From: CG2-30-58-95 sp964618215
Lineage (GTDB): Bacteria > Chloroflexota > Anaerolineae > Anaerolineales > Villigracilaceae
Length of the DNA stretch: 47,209 nt
Direction: 5' to 3'
NCBI GenBank assembly: GCA_964618215.1
Contig: CAZTZE010000033.1
Span: 1 to 47,209 of the forward strand
Numbering within the stretch: position 1 is the stretch's first letter; each line of letters opens with the position of its first letter. Positions 1-7,284 of this stretch are shown here, piece after piece. The translations under genes and the position numbers were made by a program. The notes beneath the pieces are model-generated. The model saw only the letters and a program-made list of their open reading frames with translations. It searched no databases and was not told the origin of the DNA.

Positions 1-1
1 C

Positions 2-88
2 CGAAGGGGACATTTTAACTTTGGCGAAAGCGGACTCTACTACTTTGCGCTAACACCAAGCGACCCAACTCTTGACGAAACCCGCTAA
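2..88 (+). CDS. C-terminal end of an upstream gene (5' part outside window)
   Basis: An open frame runs from the window edge to TAA at 86-88 and encodes about 28 residues ending FALTPSDPTLDETR. It is followed 31 bases later by a good rho-independent terminator, which is what the end of a transcription unit should look like. Too little is present to assign a family. The other two forward frames close sooner or start poorly. It could also be non-coding. Confidence 0.35.
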   Translation, partial: RRGHFNFGESGLYYFALTPSDPTLDETR

Positions 89-119
89 GATGGCTAAAAT
101 GATATGGCGTTGTGAAAAA

Positions 120-147
120 CGTCTCCCATGCGGAGGCGCATTTTTTT
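120..147 (+). terminator. rho-independent terminator
   Basis: CGTCTCC (120-126) pairs with GGAGGCG (132-138) around a 5-nt loop, with one G-T pair. A run of seven T follows at 141-147. It probably ends the gene that stops at 88. It also argues against starting the next gene at the TTG at 72, since that reading would cross the hairpin. Confidence 0.55.
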
Positions 148-179
148 GCCAAGCCAGAGGCGATGAACTGGAGAAACGT

Positions 180-698
180 ATGACTCGCAAGTCCCAGCCT
201 TTAGAAGAAGCCTCGCTGCCGCAAGTCATCAACCTGACCCATGCGCAGACCCAGCAGGTTGATGCTGAACTGGTCCGCGTTCACCAGAGCATCGTCGGTC
301 GCGTTGACGCCGGAGAAGTTGACCTGCAGCAGAGCGCTGCACTGCAAATTTCAGCGCAGAACATCTCGGCGCAGACGACATCCATCGCATCCGCGCGGGC
401 CGAATCGTTTGCCATGCAGGAGAGCGCAGTGGCTGTTGTTCGCGCAAATCAGGTTGACCTGGACGGTCGCGCCGGCCTCATCCTGGCGCAAAGCGCGAGG
501 ATGGGCGCAGGTTCCCACAGCGGCCTTTTGGTCGCCAACCAGGTGAAAACCGAGCAGGTGCGCACCACCATCCTTTTGGCGCGACAGGTCGAGGGTCCGG
601 TAGAGACGCTGATGGATACCCGTCAAGTGTTACTCGCCAGCCTGGTAGCAGGCATCGCCGTATTGTTGGGCCAATTCCTGTTCAGACGTAAGTCGTAA
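180..698 (+). CDS. repetitive, probably beta-solenoid protein with C-terminal membrane anchor
   Basis: 172 residues from the ATG at 180, which has GGAG seven bases upstream. I do not recognise the family. Residues about 15-135 are an alternation of short hydrophobic and small or polar residues with recurrent 'SA', 'QV' and 'AQ' steps (for example QISAQNISAQTTSIASARAE). This suggests a regular beta-solenoid or long amphipathic repeat. A single hydrophobic segment (VLLASLVAGIAVLLGQFLF) followed by RRKS ends the protein, so it is likely tail-anchored with the repeat domain on one face of the membrane. It precedes rplY by 86 bp on the same strand and may be co-transcribed. A role in surface or membrane organisation is only a guess. 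Confidence 0.6.
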   Translation: MTRKSQPLEEASLPQVINLTHAQTQQVDAELVRVHQSIVGRVDAGEVDLQQSAALQISAQNISAQTTSIASARAESFAMQESAVAVVRANQVDLDGRAGLILAQSARMGAGSHSGLLVANQVKTEQVRTTILLARQVEGPVETLMDTRQVLLASLVAGIAVLLGQFLFRRKS

Positions 699-699
699 A

Positions 700-760
700 T
701 ACCCTGGCAGTCGCCGGGTAAATTCAAAAACAGAGCGAAGGTAACCCCTCGACTTGGGGT
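700..760 (+). promoter_or_regulatory. two stem-loops in the rplY leader
   Basis: The first hairpin (700-720) pairs TACCC with GGGTA and GGC with GCC, with one bulged base. The second (744-760) pairs ACCCC with GGGGT around a 7-nt loop and lies just before the rplY ribosome-binding site. Neither has a T-run. They may be a weak terminator or processing site for the upstream gene and a structured leader for rplY. Autoregulation by the ribosomal protein is possible but not shown. Confidence 0.35.
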
Positions 761-784
761 GAGAGGCGCTCGAGGAAGATAAAA

Positions 785-1441
785 ATGGAAAATGTAATTA
801 TCAAAGCAACATCCCGAACAGTGATCGGCAAGCAGGTACGTGCCTTGCGTCGCGCCGGTCAACTTCCGGGAGTACTCTATGGGCGTCATATAGAGCCTGC
901 TCCTATTTCAATGGATGCGCGCGAGGCATCCCGCATTCTATCCCACCTGACATCCTCCAGCCTGGTGACGATTGACCTGGAAGGTCAGGAATACCCGTCC
1001 TTGGTGCGCGAAAGCCAGCGCAATCCGATCAAGCGCAACCGGGTGCATGTGGATTTCCAGGTCGTCTCGCTGACTGAGAAACTGCGCACGCATGTCGGGA
1101 TCGAAGTTACCGGCATCTCTCCGGCAGTCAAGGATTTCAACGCGGTACTCGTCACCAGTCTTGACGAACTCGAGGTCGAGTGCTTCCCCCAGCACTTGCC
1201 CGAACGTATCGTGGTAGATATCTCCAGGCTGGCGAATGTTGGAGATGGCATTCATGTGCGCGATATCATCCTATCGGAAAACGTAAAGGTGCTGAGTGAT
1301 CCGGAAGAGATGGTCGTCGTGGTGACTGCCTCCAGAGTAGAGGAAGTGGAAGAGGTGGCTGCTGAAGCCATCCCAGGCCAGGAAATGGCTGAGCCAGAGG
1401 TGATCGAAAAGGGCAAGAAGGAAGAGGAAGTGCCCGAGTAG
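785..1441 (+). CDS. rplY: 50S ribosomal protein L25, general stress (CTC/TL5) type
   Basis: 218 residues. The N-terminal ~95 residues form the 5S-rRNA-binding L25 domain (TSRTVIGKQVRALRRAGQLP, then GVLYG). The rest is the TL5/CTC C-terminal beta domain (VHVDFQVVSL, GVEVTGISPAVKDF-like motif, PERIVVDISRLANVGDGIHV). A short acidic and lysine tail (GKKEEEVPE) ends the protein. The length matches the long CTC form, not the ~95-residue enterobacterial L25. The start ATG has AGGA upstream. A strong terminator follows 30 bp after the stop, so this is the last gene of its unit. Confidence 0.95.
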   Translation: MENVIIKATSRTVIGKQVRALRRAGQLPGVLYGRHIEPAPISMDAREASRILSHLTSSSLVTIDLEGQEYPSLVRESQRNPIKRNRVHVDFQVVSLTEKLRTHVGIEVTGISPAVKDFNAVLVTSLDELEVECFPQHLPERIVVDISRLANVGDGIHVRDIILSENVKVLSDPEEMVVVVTASRVEEVEEVAAEAIPGQEMAEPEVIEKGKKEEEVPE

Positions 1442-1470
1442 GGCGAGAAGGTCTTCAAACCCACATCTCT

Positions 1471-1500
1471 GCCCTCCCCCATCCGGGGGAGGGCTTTTTT
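1471..1500 (+). terminator. strong rho-independent terminator after rplY
   Basis: A perfect 10-bp GC stem, GCCCTCCCCC (1471-1480) with GGGGGAGGGC (1485-1494), has an ATCC loop and is followed by TTTTTT. It ends the rplY transcript and also separates it from the convergent NUDIX gene, whose stop codon lies at the end of the T-run. Confidence 0.9.
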
Positions 1501-2116
1501 ATTGCAAATGCAAAACAGCCAGTAAATTCTGTGTCATGCGTGCGCTGGCCCCCCACAGGATTTCACCGTCATACGGATGATAGCTGATGACCGGGAAAGC
1601 TCGCTGCGTTCCTTCTGGTGTGAAATTGTGTTCTGCCCAGTTTTCGCGCTGCATCAACCACTGAAGCGGGATAGTAAATACGCGGCTGACTTCAATCTTG
1701 GCAAGATAAAACTCATACGGCCAGGGCATGACCCCCACCAGCGGCGCGACGCGGTAATGCGTAATTGTCACCACGTCATTCAGCCACCCCAAAATGCGGA
1801 CGTCGGCCTGTTGCAGCCCGATTTCTTCCTCGGCCTCGCGCAGGGCGGTTTGTTCGACAGATTCACCCGTCTCGCACGCGCCGCCGGGGAAGGAAACCTG
1901 GCCTTTGTGATGCTCGACATCATTTGTGCGACGGGTGAAGAGCAGATGCCACTCATCCTCCTTCCAGGCGAGCGGCATCAATACTGCGGCCCAAGTCAAT
2001 TTTTCGCCGGATTGCGAAGTTGTCAGCGCGGCATAGCCATCCGTGGATGCAACCACACCGGGCTGGTACGCCTCTTTCAGTCGTTGGGCAATGTAGTTTT
2101 CAGTTAATATGTTCAT
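1499..2116 (-). CDS. NUDIX hydrolase, CoA diphosphatase (NudL/YeaB)-like
   Basis: 205 residues. The Nudix box lies at about residues 78-101 (GGACETGESV then REAEEEIGL), giving the metal-binding REXXEE. The preceding RTNDVEHHKGQVSFPGG matches the UPF0035 signature of the CoA-pyrophosphatase subgroup, which splits CoA into 3',5'-ADP and 4'-phosphopantetheine. The start ATG at 2116 has no clear Shine-Dalgarno. It is convergent with rplY and runs behind the toxin-antitoxin genes with a 28-bp gap, but is probably unrelated to them. Substrate is inferred from the subgroup motif only. Confidence 0.85.
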   Translation of the reverse strand: MNILTENYIAQRLKEAYQPGVVASTDGYAALTTSQSGEKLTWAAVLMPLAWKEDEWHLLFTRRTNDVEHHKGQVSFPGGACETGESVEQTALREAEEEIGLQQADVRILGWLNDVVTITHYRVAPLVGVMPWPYEFYLAKIEVSRVFTIPLQWLMQRENWAEHNFTPEGTQRAFPVISYHPYDGEILWGASARMTQNLLAVLHLQ

Positions 2117-2144
2117 TCGCTCGGTAGCGCTAGTACATAACAGA

Positions 2145-2633
2145 CTACATCTCCCCAGCCTGTTTCAAAACAGCATCTATGACTGCCTGGCTGATGCTAA
2201 AACCTTGTGTCTGCAACTTTTCCAATTCAGGACGGATCAACGACAAAAAGCCCAACTGTTTGGCTTTCAATAAGATTCCTATCGTCCCGATTTTATTCAA
2301 TCCGAGTTGTGCAAGTTTTCGCCGCCCTTTTTTCTCATCCATCAATACCCAATAGGCCCTTATTTCGCGAGCCAGCACGATCGTTTCGGCCTCGCCCATA
2401 TCCATTTCGTCTAATAAAACTTCCACTGCCAAGCGGTCATGGACTTCAACCGTCTTTATCCACCCGGCTTTAGAGACTTCGCGTTTTGCGCCTCCCGCTT
2501 CGCGTCCAGAGGTGACAGCCTCATCGTACACAGCCTTCGAAATATGGATTTCACCAAAAAGCCGCCGAAGCATGTCAAAATGCTGAATGGATGCCAGGCC
2601 AATCAGCGGCGTGGTATTGGAAACCACAATCAT
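2145..2633 (-). CDS. DUF3368 PIN-like protein, probable toxin
   Basis: 162 residues beginning MIVVSNTTPLIGLA, the typical N-terminus of DUF3368, a PIN-fold family. Conserved acidic residues follow (SKAVYDEAV, DMGEAETIVLA, VLMDEKKGRR). The C-terminal half has a hydrophobic helix (GTIGILLKAKQLGFLSLIRP). It overlaps the UPF0175 gene by 4 bases (ATGA), so the pair is translationally coupled, antitoxin first. DUF3368/UPF0175 pairs are generally regarded as type II toxin-antitoxin modules in which the PIN-like protein would cleave RNA. Activity is not proven for this protein. Confidence 0.85.
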   Translation of the reverse strand: MIVVSNTTPLIGLASIQHFDMLRRLFGEIHISKAVYDEAVTSGREAGGAKREVSKAGWIKTVEVHDRLAVEVLLDEMDMGEAETIVLAREIRAYWVLMDEKKGRRKLAQLGLNKIGTIGILLKAKQLGFLSLIRPELEKLQTQGFSISQAVIDAVLKQAGEM

Positions 2634-2911
2634 CGCGCCACCTTGGCATCCAATTCTTTGACTGCTGCAAATTCTTCTTCCAGTTCATCAGGTGTGTAAT
2701 TGACATAGGCGATTCCGCGCGCACGTAACAGAGCCAGAAAATCAATGCGGGAAATATCCAACAGGCGCGCCGCCTTGCCGGAGGAAATACGTCCTTCGGT
2801 GAACAGGGAAAGCACTAACCATTCGGACACACGGCGCTGCACTTCGCGCTGGTCAAAGCCATATTTTCGCAGCGCAACCGGAATTTGAACCTGGTATGGT
2901 GTTTCAGCCAT
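2630..2911 (-). CDS. UPF0175 family protein, probable antitoxin of the DUF3368 gene
   Basis: 93 residues. The helix-turn-helix-like core is VSEWLVLSLFTEGRISSGKA followed by ARLLDISRIDFLALL, the hallmark of UPF0175. The acidic C-terminal tail (TPDELEEEFAAVKELDAKV) is the likely toxin-neutralising part. The start at 2911 has a good AAGGAG eight bases upstream. A TTGCCA/TACGAT promoter lies 33-62 bp upstream. First gene of the two-gene unit, overlapping the toxin by 4 bp. Autorepression is expected for this class but no operator palindrome was seen. Confidence 0.85.
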   Translation of the reverse strand: MAETPYQVQIPVALRKYGFDQREVQRRVSEWLVLSLFTEGRISSGKAARLLDISRIDFLALLRARGIAYVNYTPDELEEEFAAVKELDAKVAR

Positions 2912-2943
2912 TGGTATGCTCCTTCAATCAATCATTTTTACTA

Positions 2944-2973
2944 ATCGTACCGCATAAAGCAAATCATTGGCAA
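2944..2973 (-). promoter_or_regulatory. promoter of the UPF0175/DUF3368 pair
   Basis: On the minus strand TTGCCA (2973-2968) and TACGAT (2949-2944) are separated by 18 bp. The start codon lies about 33 bp downstream with a proper Shine-Dalgarno, so this transcript is leadered. Confidence 0.45.
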
Positions 2974-3037
2974 GACTGCTGACAAGATAAATTTCCTACA
3001 GATGCCGGCTTGCCAAGAATTGTTCAGTGGTTCGATT

Positions 3038-3182
3038 CAGGATCTTCCGCCGATTAGGCCTTCGGCAAGACTATGTTCCTCCAGCAATTCATTGACGCGT
3101 TCATCCTCGCCCGGCTCGATCCGCCGCGCAAAAATCAAAAATCCGGTATGCGCCACCATCCTGTCCGTGGGACGAAGGCAGA
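3038..3182 (-). pseudogene. orphan second copy of the trmI 3' end
   Basis: Read on the minus strand, this stretch encodes RPTDRMVAHTGFLIFARR then IEPGEDERVNELLEE and a different tail ending at TGA (3038-3040). That is the C-terminus of TrmI, whose intact gene lies about 0.9 kb away. The 57 bases at 3121-3177 differ from trmI 4037-4093 at only three positions. Beyond that the two copies diverge but stay alignable and in frame. There is no start codon or N-terminal domain, so it is a remnant. It begins only about 7 bases after the HEPN stop codon. Both copies have the same orientation and flank the MNT/HEPN pair as direct repeats. Confidence 0.85.
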
Positions 3183-3188
3183 ATCCTT

Positions 3189-3572
3189 CTACGCTAATCC
3201 CAGCCGCTGTCTCACGAATATTCGCACCCTCTGTGCAGATTTGAAAGCCGATTGCGCCTCCCCCTTTTCAGCAATCAGGCCAGGATAGCGAAACTCGACA
3301 GCATAATCTTCCAACACATCCAGGTCTGCCAGCAGGAATTGGCAGGTAGGGTCCTCTTTTGTTACCAACGTGAGCAATTCTGCCAGATGATGGATTTTGG
3401 GTATCCTTTGATCATGCTCTTGCAAGATGGCCTTAAGATATTTTTCGGCACACTGTTGGGCATGGAAACAAACCGCGTCGTAGTTTGGCATTTTTCGGGT
3501 GCGCAGTTCGCGTCCGGCGACGTGGAAATCCCCATCGGCTTTCTCAACCCACTCATGCGTCAGCGGATTCAT
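3189..3572 (-). CDS. HEPN domain protein of an MNT/HEPN pair
   Basis: 127 residues, all-alpha HEPN (PF05168-like): PNYDAVCFHAQQCAEKYLKA, then IHHLAELL and VEFRYPG. HEPN proteins paired with minimal nucleotidyltransferases are known toxin-antitoxin partners, with some HEPN partners acting as RNases. The canonical RNase signature R-X4-6-H followed by Y is not evident. The only R-X4-H is in RIPKIHH, which is usual for this subfamily and may not be catalytic. Its start overlaps the upstream MNT gene by 20 bp. Downstream lies the orphan trmI tail. Confidence 0.85.
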   Translation of the reverse strand: MNPLTHEWVEKADGDFHVAGRELRTRKMPNYDAVCFHAQQCAEKYLKAILQEHDQRIPKIHHLAELLTLVTKEDPTCQFLLADLDVLEDYAVEFRYPGLIAEKGEAQSAFKSAQRVRIFVRQRLGLA

Positions 3573-3921
3573 GCAGCACCTTGCCGGTTTCTATCACTTC
3601 CCTCAGAAATGAATCGCCCCACTCAAGCCGCTGGCACAGCCGTTCCGGTGAACAAACGATCAGATCTAATCCGAACATCACTTTGAGATGGCGGCGTATT
3701 GCCAGGGATTGTTTTCTCTCGCCATTCGGCGCATCCATCACCACTAGTAAATCAACATCGCTTTCGGGTCGTGGGTTGCCACGCGCATACGAGCCGAACA
3801 GGATGATTTTCTGCGGGCAGAATTCCTGCACGATGCGCCGCACAACATCATCAATCGCCTTTTTAGGGATGCGTTTGCGCTCGTAGATTGAGGGAACATA
3901 AACTGTTGCCATGGCAATCAT
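3553..3921 (-). CDS. minimal nucleotidyltransferase (MNT)
   Basis: 122 residues with the polymerase-beta nucleotidyltransferase signature: IILFGSYARG followed by SDVDLLVV (GSX10DXD). A later acidic strand (DLIVCS) completes the fold. It is the first gene of the pair. In MntA/HepT-type modules the MNT protein can AMPylate and so silence the HEPN partner. The ATG at 3921 or the one at 3912 could be used. A TATAAT lies at 3938-3933, so the leader would be only a few bases. The cassette is flanked by trmI-derived direct repeats. Confidence 0.85.
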   Translation of the reverse strand: MIAMATVYVPSIYERKRIPKKAIDDVVRRIVQEFCPQKIILFGSYARGNPRPESDVDLLVVMDAPNGERKQSLAIRRHLKVMFGLDLIVCSPERLCQRLEWGDSFLREVIETGKVLHESADA

Positions 3922-3932
3922 CTCGTAAAATG

Positions 3933-3938
3933 ATTATA
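3933..3938 (-). promoter_or_regulatory. -10 box of the MNT/HEPN pair
   Basis: TATAAT on the minus strand, 17 bases before the ATG at 3921. No convincing -35 is present. The predicted start point leaves a leader of about five bases. Confidence 0.4.
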
Positions 3939-3970
3939 CAACAACTAGCACTGGCATGTAGTTTTTTTTG

Positions 3971-4813
3971 CTAATCCACTTCTGCCCCTGCCTCCTCCAG
4001 CAATTCCCTACCCCTCTCATCCTCGCTCACCTCCACCCGCCGCGCAAAAATCAAAAACCCGGTATGCGCCACCATCCTGTCCGCGGGACGCAGGCGGCTC
4101 GGCTCAGTTTTGTAATAGCGCAGCAGGATCTCGCACACTTCGATAAAGGCAAAATGCTCGCGGCGCAGGGCGTAGAGCAGGGTCTCCACCTGGTTGAAGG
4201 TCGGCACCAGGTTGCAGAAGAAGCCGCCCGGTTTGAGCGCGGCGCGGACTTGCACAATGTAATCCCAAGGATTGGGCAGGTCAAGGAAGAAGGCGTCTGC
4301 ATTTGTCTCAGCGAAACCCGCGGCGATGTCGCCCAGGATAAATGCGACGCGTTCCTCCAGGCCGAGGCGCGCCAGGTTCTTTTGGGCCAGTTTCTGAAAA
4401 TCCGGGCGGCGCTCATACGAGACAACGCGTCCCTGCGCGCCGACGGCGTAGGCCAGCGCGATCGTCATCGAGCCGGAACCGGTGCCGGCCTCCATCACCG
4501 TCTGTCCGGGGCCGATGGACATGCTCGTAAGAATGAAGCCGATATCCTTCGGATACATGATTTGCGTGCTGCGCTTCAGGTCAACGAGAAGATCAGCCAG
4601 AGAGGGTTGCAGCATGAAGAACGGCGCGTTCTGGTGACTGAATACCTGGCTGCCCCACGGCTTGCCGATCAATTCATCGTGATTCAAGATACCGCGGTGG
4701 GTGTGGAATGTCCCACCGGGGATGAGCGGGAAGATGAAATGCTTGTGCCGCAGGCCGACCAGCAGGGCCAGGTCGCCGGCTTGTGCATGAGTGGAGGTCA
4801 AATTCCAGGGCAT
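3971..4813 (-). CDS. trmI: tRNA (adenine-N1)-methyltransferase, TrmI type
   Basis: 280 residues. An N-terminal beta domain (about 1-75) is followed by a Rossmann methyltransferase domain: TQIMYPKDIGFILTSM, SAM-binding VMEAGTGSGSMTIALA, acidic loop VVSYERRPDF, and catalytic-region FFLDLPNPWDYI. This order is that of the TrmI/Trm61 family, which makes m1A58 in the T-loop of tRNA. The C-terminal ~20 residues (VEVSEDERGRELLEEAGAEV) differ from the orphan copy found 0.9 kb downstream, so this gene's 3' end may have been replaced when the MNT/HEPN cassette arrived. The ATG at 4813 follows a repeat-rich gap. Confidence 0.9.
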   Translation of the reverse strand: MPWNLTSTHAQAGDLALLVGLRHKHFIFPLIPGGTFHTHRGILNHDELIGKPWGSQVFSHQNAPFFMLQPSLADLLVDLKRSTQIMYPKDIGFILTSMSIGPGQTVMEAGTGSGSMTIALAYAVGAQGRVVSYERRPDFQKLAQKNLARLGLEERVAFILGDIAAGFAETNADAFFLDLPNPWDYIVQVRAALKPGGFFCNLVPTFNQVETLLYALRREHFAFIEVCEILLRYYKTEPSRLRPADRMVAHTGFLIFARRVEVSEDERGRELLEEAGAEVD

Positions 4814-4822
4814 GAAAATCCT

Positions 4823-4914
4823 AACCGCAGAGAACGCGAAGGGCGCGGAGATTTTCTTTCTCAGCGCGGAGAAAAAACACTCTCTGCGTTCTCTGCGCGC
4901 TCCGCGGTGAAAAA
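4823..4914. repeat. imperfect palindromic intergenic element, ACCGC/GGAGA type
   Basis: The left arm starts AACCGCAGAGAACGCG (4823). The right arm, read on the minus strand, starts TTTTTTCACCGCGGAGCG and contains CAGAGAACGCAGAG. The arms carry the same purine-rich 'CGCAGAG/GCGGAG' steps in inverted orientation and can fold into a long hairpin between the S9 peptidase stop and the trmI start. Similar elements occur at 8475-8563, 17205-17372 and (half) 20053-20085. Confidence 0.65.
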
Positions 4915-4915
4915 A

Positions 4916-6826
4916 TCATGGTTTCAGATATTTCGCGAAGAAATCGGTGATGGCGTTATAGCACGTCACGCGGTTGGCATATTTCAACACATCGTGACCC
5001 TCGTCCTCGAAGACCAGAATTTCGATATCCTTGCCTTTCTTCTTCAAATCGGCGACCAGATCTTCAGATTCCTTCGCCACGACGCGTGGGTCGTTGCGGC
5101 CCTGGATGACCAGCATCGGGCAGGCCAGGTTGTCGAGGTAGGTTTTGGGCGAGCGCTCAGTCAGGAAGGCGCGCCCTTCAGGAGTTCCGGGGTCGCCGAG
5201 GGCAATCTTGAAGAACGGCTTCCAGGTCTCCGGGATGCGCTCGGAGAAGGTGATCAGGTCGTAGGGGCCGAACATGTCGCAGGCTGCCGACCACAGGTGC
5301 GGGTGACGCCCCGCCTGCATCAGGGTCATGTAACCGCCGTACGAACGCCCGACGACCGCGGCGCGCTTCACGTCCAGGCGTTTGTCCTGCGGCAAAACCT
5401 TCGTCATCGCTTGGACGTGGTCGAGGCGATCCTGCCCGCCCCAGTCGCGATCCACGTGCTTGGTGTAGGCCAGGCCGTAGCCGGTGGAACCGCGCACGTT
5501 GGGCACGAAGACGGCAAAGCCGCGCAGGGTCAGGAACTGGATGAGCGGCATCGAGAACCAGGCAAAATCCGGGCGCTCCTGCGACTGCGGCCCGCCGTGG
5601 ATGTAATAGACGAGCGGGCGCGCGCCGTTGAAGCCAAGCGACTCGGCCGGCAGGTAGAGCCGCGCCGAGACCCGCAGCCCGTCGTGCGAGACAAAGGAAG
5701 CGTCCTCGCCCTTCGAGAGTTGCGCCTCCGGGATGCCCAGGATTTTCTCCTCGGTGTGCATGACGATGGTGACGCGCTCTTTGCCCTCCACCGTATAAAT
5801 CTGGCTGGGCAAGACGGCGGTGGAGAACGAGAGCACGAAGCGGTCGCCTTTCTTGTCGTAGTGGGCGTGTTCGAGGACGCCGTCCAAAAGGTCGCCATCC
5901 CCGCAGATGACATGTTTCAGCGTCATGACGCGTTTGGCTTCGTTGTAGTAACCCTCGTAAAGCCAGTCACAGCCGTCAATGTTGAAGCCGAGGGCGTAGT
6001 GCGTACCTTTCAAGTGCGAGAGGCCGGTCATCTCGCCCACGCCGGTGTGGACGACGCCTTCTAGTTTGACCGGCAGCATCTCATTCGGTTTGGAGAGGTC
6101 AATCACGCCCAGGCTGTACTTGTCGTCGAAGACAGCGCTCGTCGTCAGCGCCTGTGATCCGCCTGGCGTGAACTCGGAGGAACCCAACCCGTTGAGGGGT
6201 ACCGTTTCCCCTTCCCTGCGCTGCTCGATCGGCTTGCCGTAGAGGACGCTCTTCTTACCGCCTTCCAGCAGATAGAGCACGTTGTCGCCGAGGGTGTACC
6301 CATCGTTGACGAAGACTTTGGTGTGATCCTCGTTGTGCCCGGCCGACCACGCCCCCCACTCGGATTCGGCCAGTTTTTCCAATTCATTCGTCCGCAGGTT
6401 GCCGCGGTAAGCTTCCTGAATGGGCGCGTCGCGACGCTCAGCGTTGAAATAGGCGATATTCTTCTCGATGTCGCAGTGTCCCATGTGGACGCGGTGGTTG
6501 GCAAAGAAGTTATCGAAGGCCAGTTCGGGGAAACCACCCTCGAGCGGGATGAGCATCGGCTGGTAGTTTTCGTCACCGTCGCGGTCAATCATGACCACGA
6601 TTTTGTCCAAAGCCGGGAAAACGTAGAACGAGTGCCCGCCAATGAGGTGCGGATTTTGCAGGGCGATATCCGGCGGCAGGAGCGGCTCCGGCACCGACCC
6701 GCCGTAGTACATGGCATACAGGCTCAGTTTGCCAGAAAGATTGCTGACAAAGTAGATGCGCTCGCCGATAATCTGCGGGACCAGATGCAGGCGGGCGGAG
6801 AGGAAAGATTCGATTCGAGCGGGCAT
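4916..6826 (-). CDS. S9 family prolyl oligopeptidase-like serine peptidase
   Basis: 636 residues. The N-terminal ~370 residues are a beta-propeller with repeated strands. The C-terminal alpha/beta-hydrolase domain has YYIHGGPQSQ (oxyanion region), GRSYGGYM with nucleophile Ser495, Asp579 in QGRNDPRV and His611 in DEGHDVLK. No signal peptide is seen, so a cytoplasmic acylaminoacyl-peptidase or oligopeptidase role is likely. The ATG at 6826 is chosen over the GTG at 6844 because AAAGGA lies 8 bases upstream of it. The stop overlaps the edge of the palindromic repeat. Confidence 0.9.
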   Translation of the reverse strand: MPARIESFLSARLHLVPQIIGERIYFVSNLSGKLSLYAMYYGGSVPEPLLPPDIALQNPHLIGGHSFYVFPALDKIVVMIDRDGDENYQPMLIPLEGGFPELAFDNFFANHRVHMGHCDIEKNIAYFNAERRDAPIQEAYRGNLRTNELEKLAESEWGAWSAGHNEDHTKVFVNDGYTLGDNVLYLLEGGKKSVLYGKPIEQRREGETVPLNGLGSSEFTPGGSQALTTSAVFDDKYSLGVIDLSKPNEMLPVKLEGVVHTGVGEMTGLSHLKGTHYALGFNIDGCDWLYEGYYNEAKRVMTLKHVICGDGDLLDGVLEHAHYDKKGDRFVLSFSTAVLPSQIYTVEGKERVTIVMHTEEKILGIPEAQLSKGEDASFVSHDGLRVSARLYLPAESLGFNGARPLVYYIHGGPQSQERPDFAWFSMPLIQFLTLRGFAVFVPNVRGSTGYGLAYTKHVDRDWGGQDRLDHVQAMTKVLPQDKRLDVKRAAVVGRSYGGYMTLMQAGRHPHLWSAACDMFGPYDLITFSERIPETWKPFFKIALGDPGTPEGRAFLTERSPKTYLDNLACPMLVIQGRNDPRVVAKESEDLVADLKKKGKDIEILVFEDEGHDVLKYANRVTCYNAITDFFAKYLKP

Positions 6827-6955
6827 GGGAATTATCCTTTTCACGAACTGGGATTTATTTGCGGGCTTGCAACTTCTCCCGCGTCTGTGTATCTTACCAT
6901 ATTATGACAAATCTCCCCTCCGGTAGATAAAATGCGGCTCTCTCGGGAGAATTTA

Positions 6956-7225
6956 TTAATTTCGCTCAACCTGAACCTGGCTCAGCCAATTCCCTACAAA
7001 AAGGACAACCGCGCTCCCCAGCGTGGCCATCCCGGCGTTGATCGGGCCGATGGCAAAGAACGTCCATCCAAGCCTGCCACCCAATAAATGTCCGCCCCAA
7101 AAACCCACCCATGCAAGAACGATCAAAAGGAGCATCTTTTTCAGACTGCCGCCCTTCCAGAAGTGGAATGCCGCGCCGTAGAGGCTGGACAATAATAAGC
7201 CGAAGAAGAGAGCTGGAATAGTCAT
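6956..7225 (-). CDS. small membrane protein of unknown function
   Basis: 89 residues with three predicted transmembrane segments: ALFFGLLLSSLYGAAFHFW, MLLLIVLAWVGFWGGHLL and a C-terminal FAIGPINAGMATLGSAVVLF. The ATG at 7225 has GGAG seven bases upstream. The composition and three-helix topology recall small Chloroflexota membrane proteins of unknown role. It lies between the S9 peptidase and mnmA on the same strand, without close coupling to either. Confidence 0.7.
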   Translation of the reverse strand: MTIPALFFGLLLSSLYGAAFHFWKGGSLKKMLLLIVLAWVGFWGGHLLGGRLGWTFFAIGPINAGMATLGSAVVLFVGNWLSQVQVERN

Positions 7226-7284
7226 CGTTCACTCCGTTTGGTTTATGACTTGCTTGGTTAATTGATCGTGGCTATACGCAGTTA

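Noticed and set aside
72..179. Upstream TTG start for the first complete gene
   Set aside because: The extension crosses a good terminator hairpin with a T-run and overlaps the preceding frame. The ATG at 180 has a proper ribosome-binding site.
3189..3572. HEPN protein as a confirmed RNase toxin
   Set aside because: The typical R-X4-6-H-X-Y signature is not clear, so only the domain and pairing are claimed.
3968..6064. A 698-codon open frame on the plus strand
   Set aside because: It lies antisense to trmI and the S9 peptidase, both of which have clear family motifs. Its composition (Arg, His, Gln, Val rich) is that of a GC-rich shadow frame.
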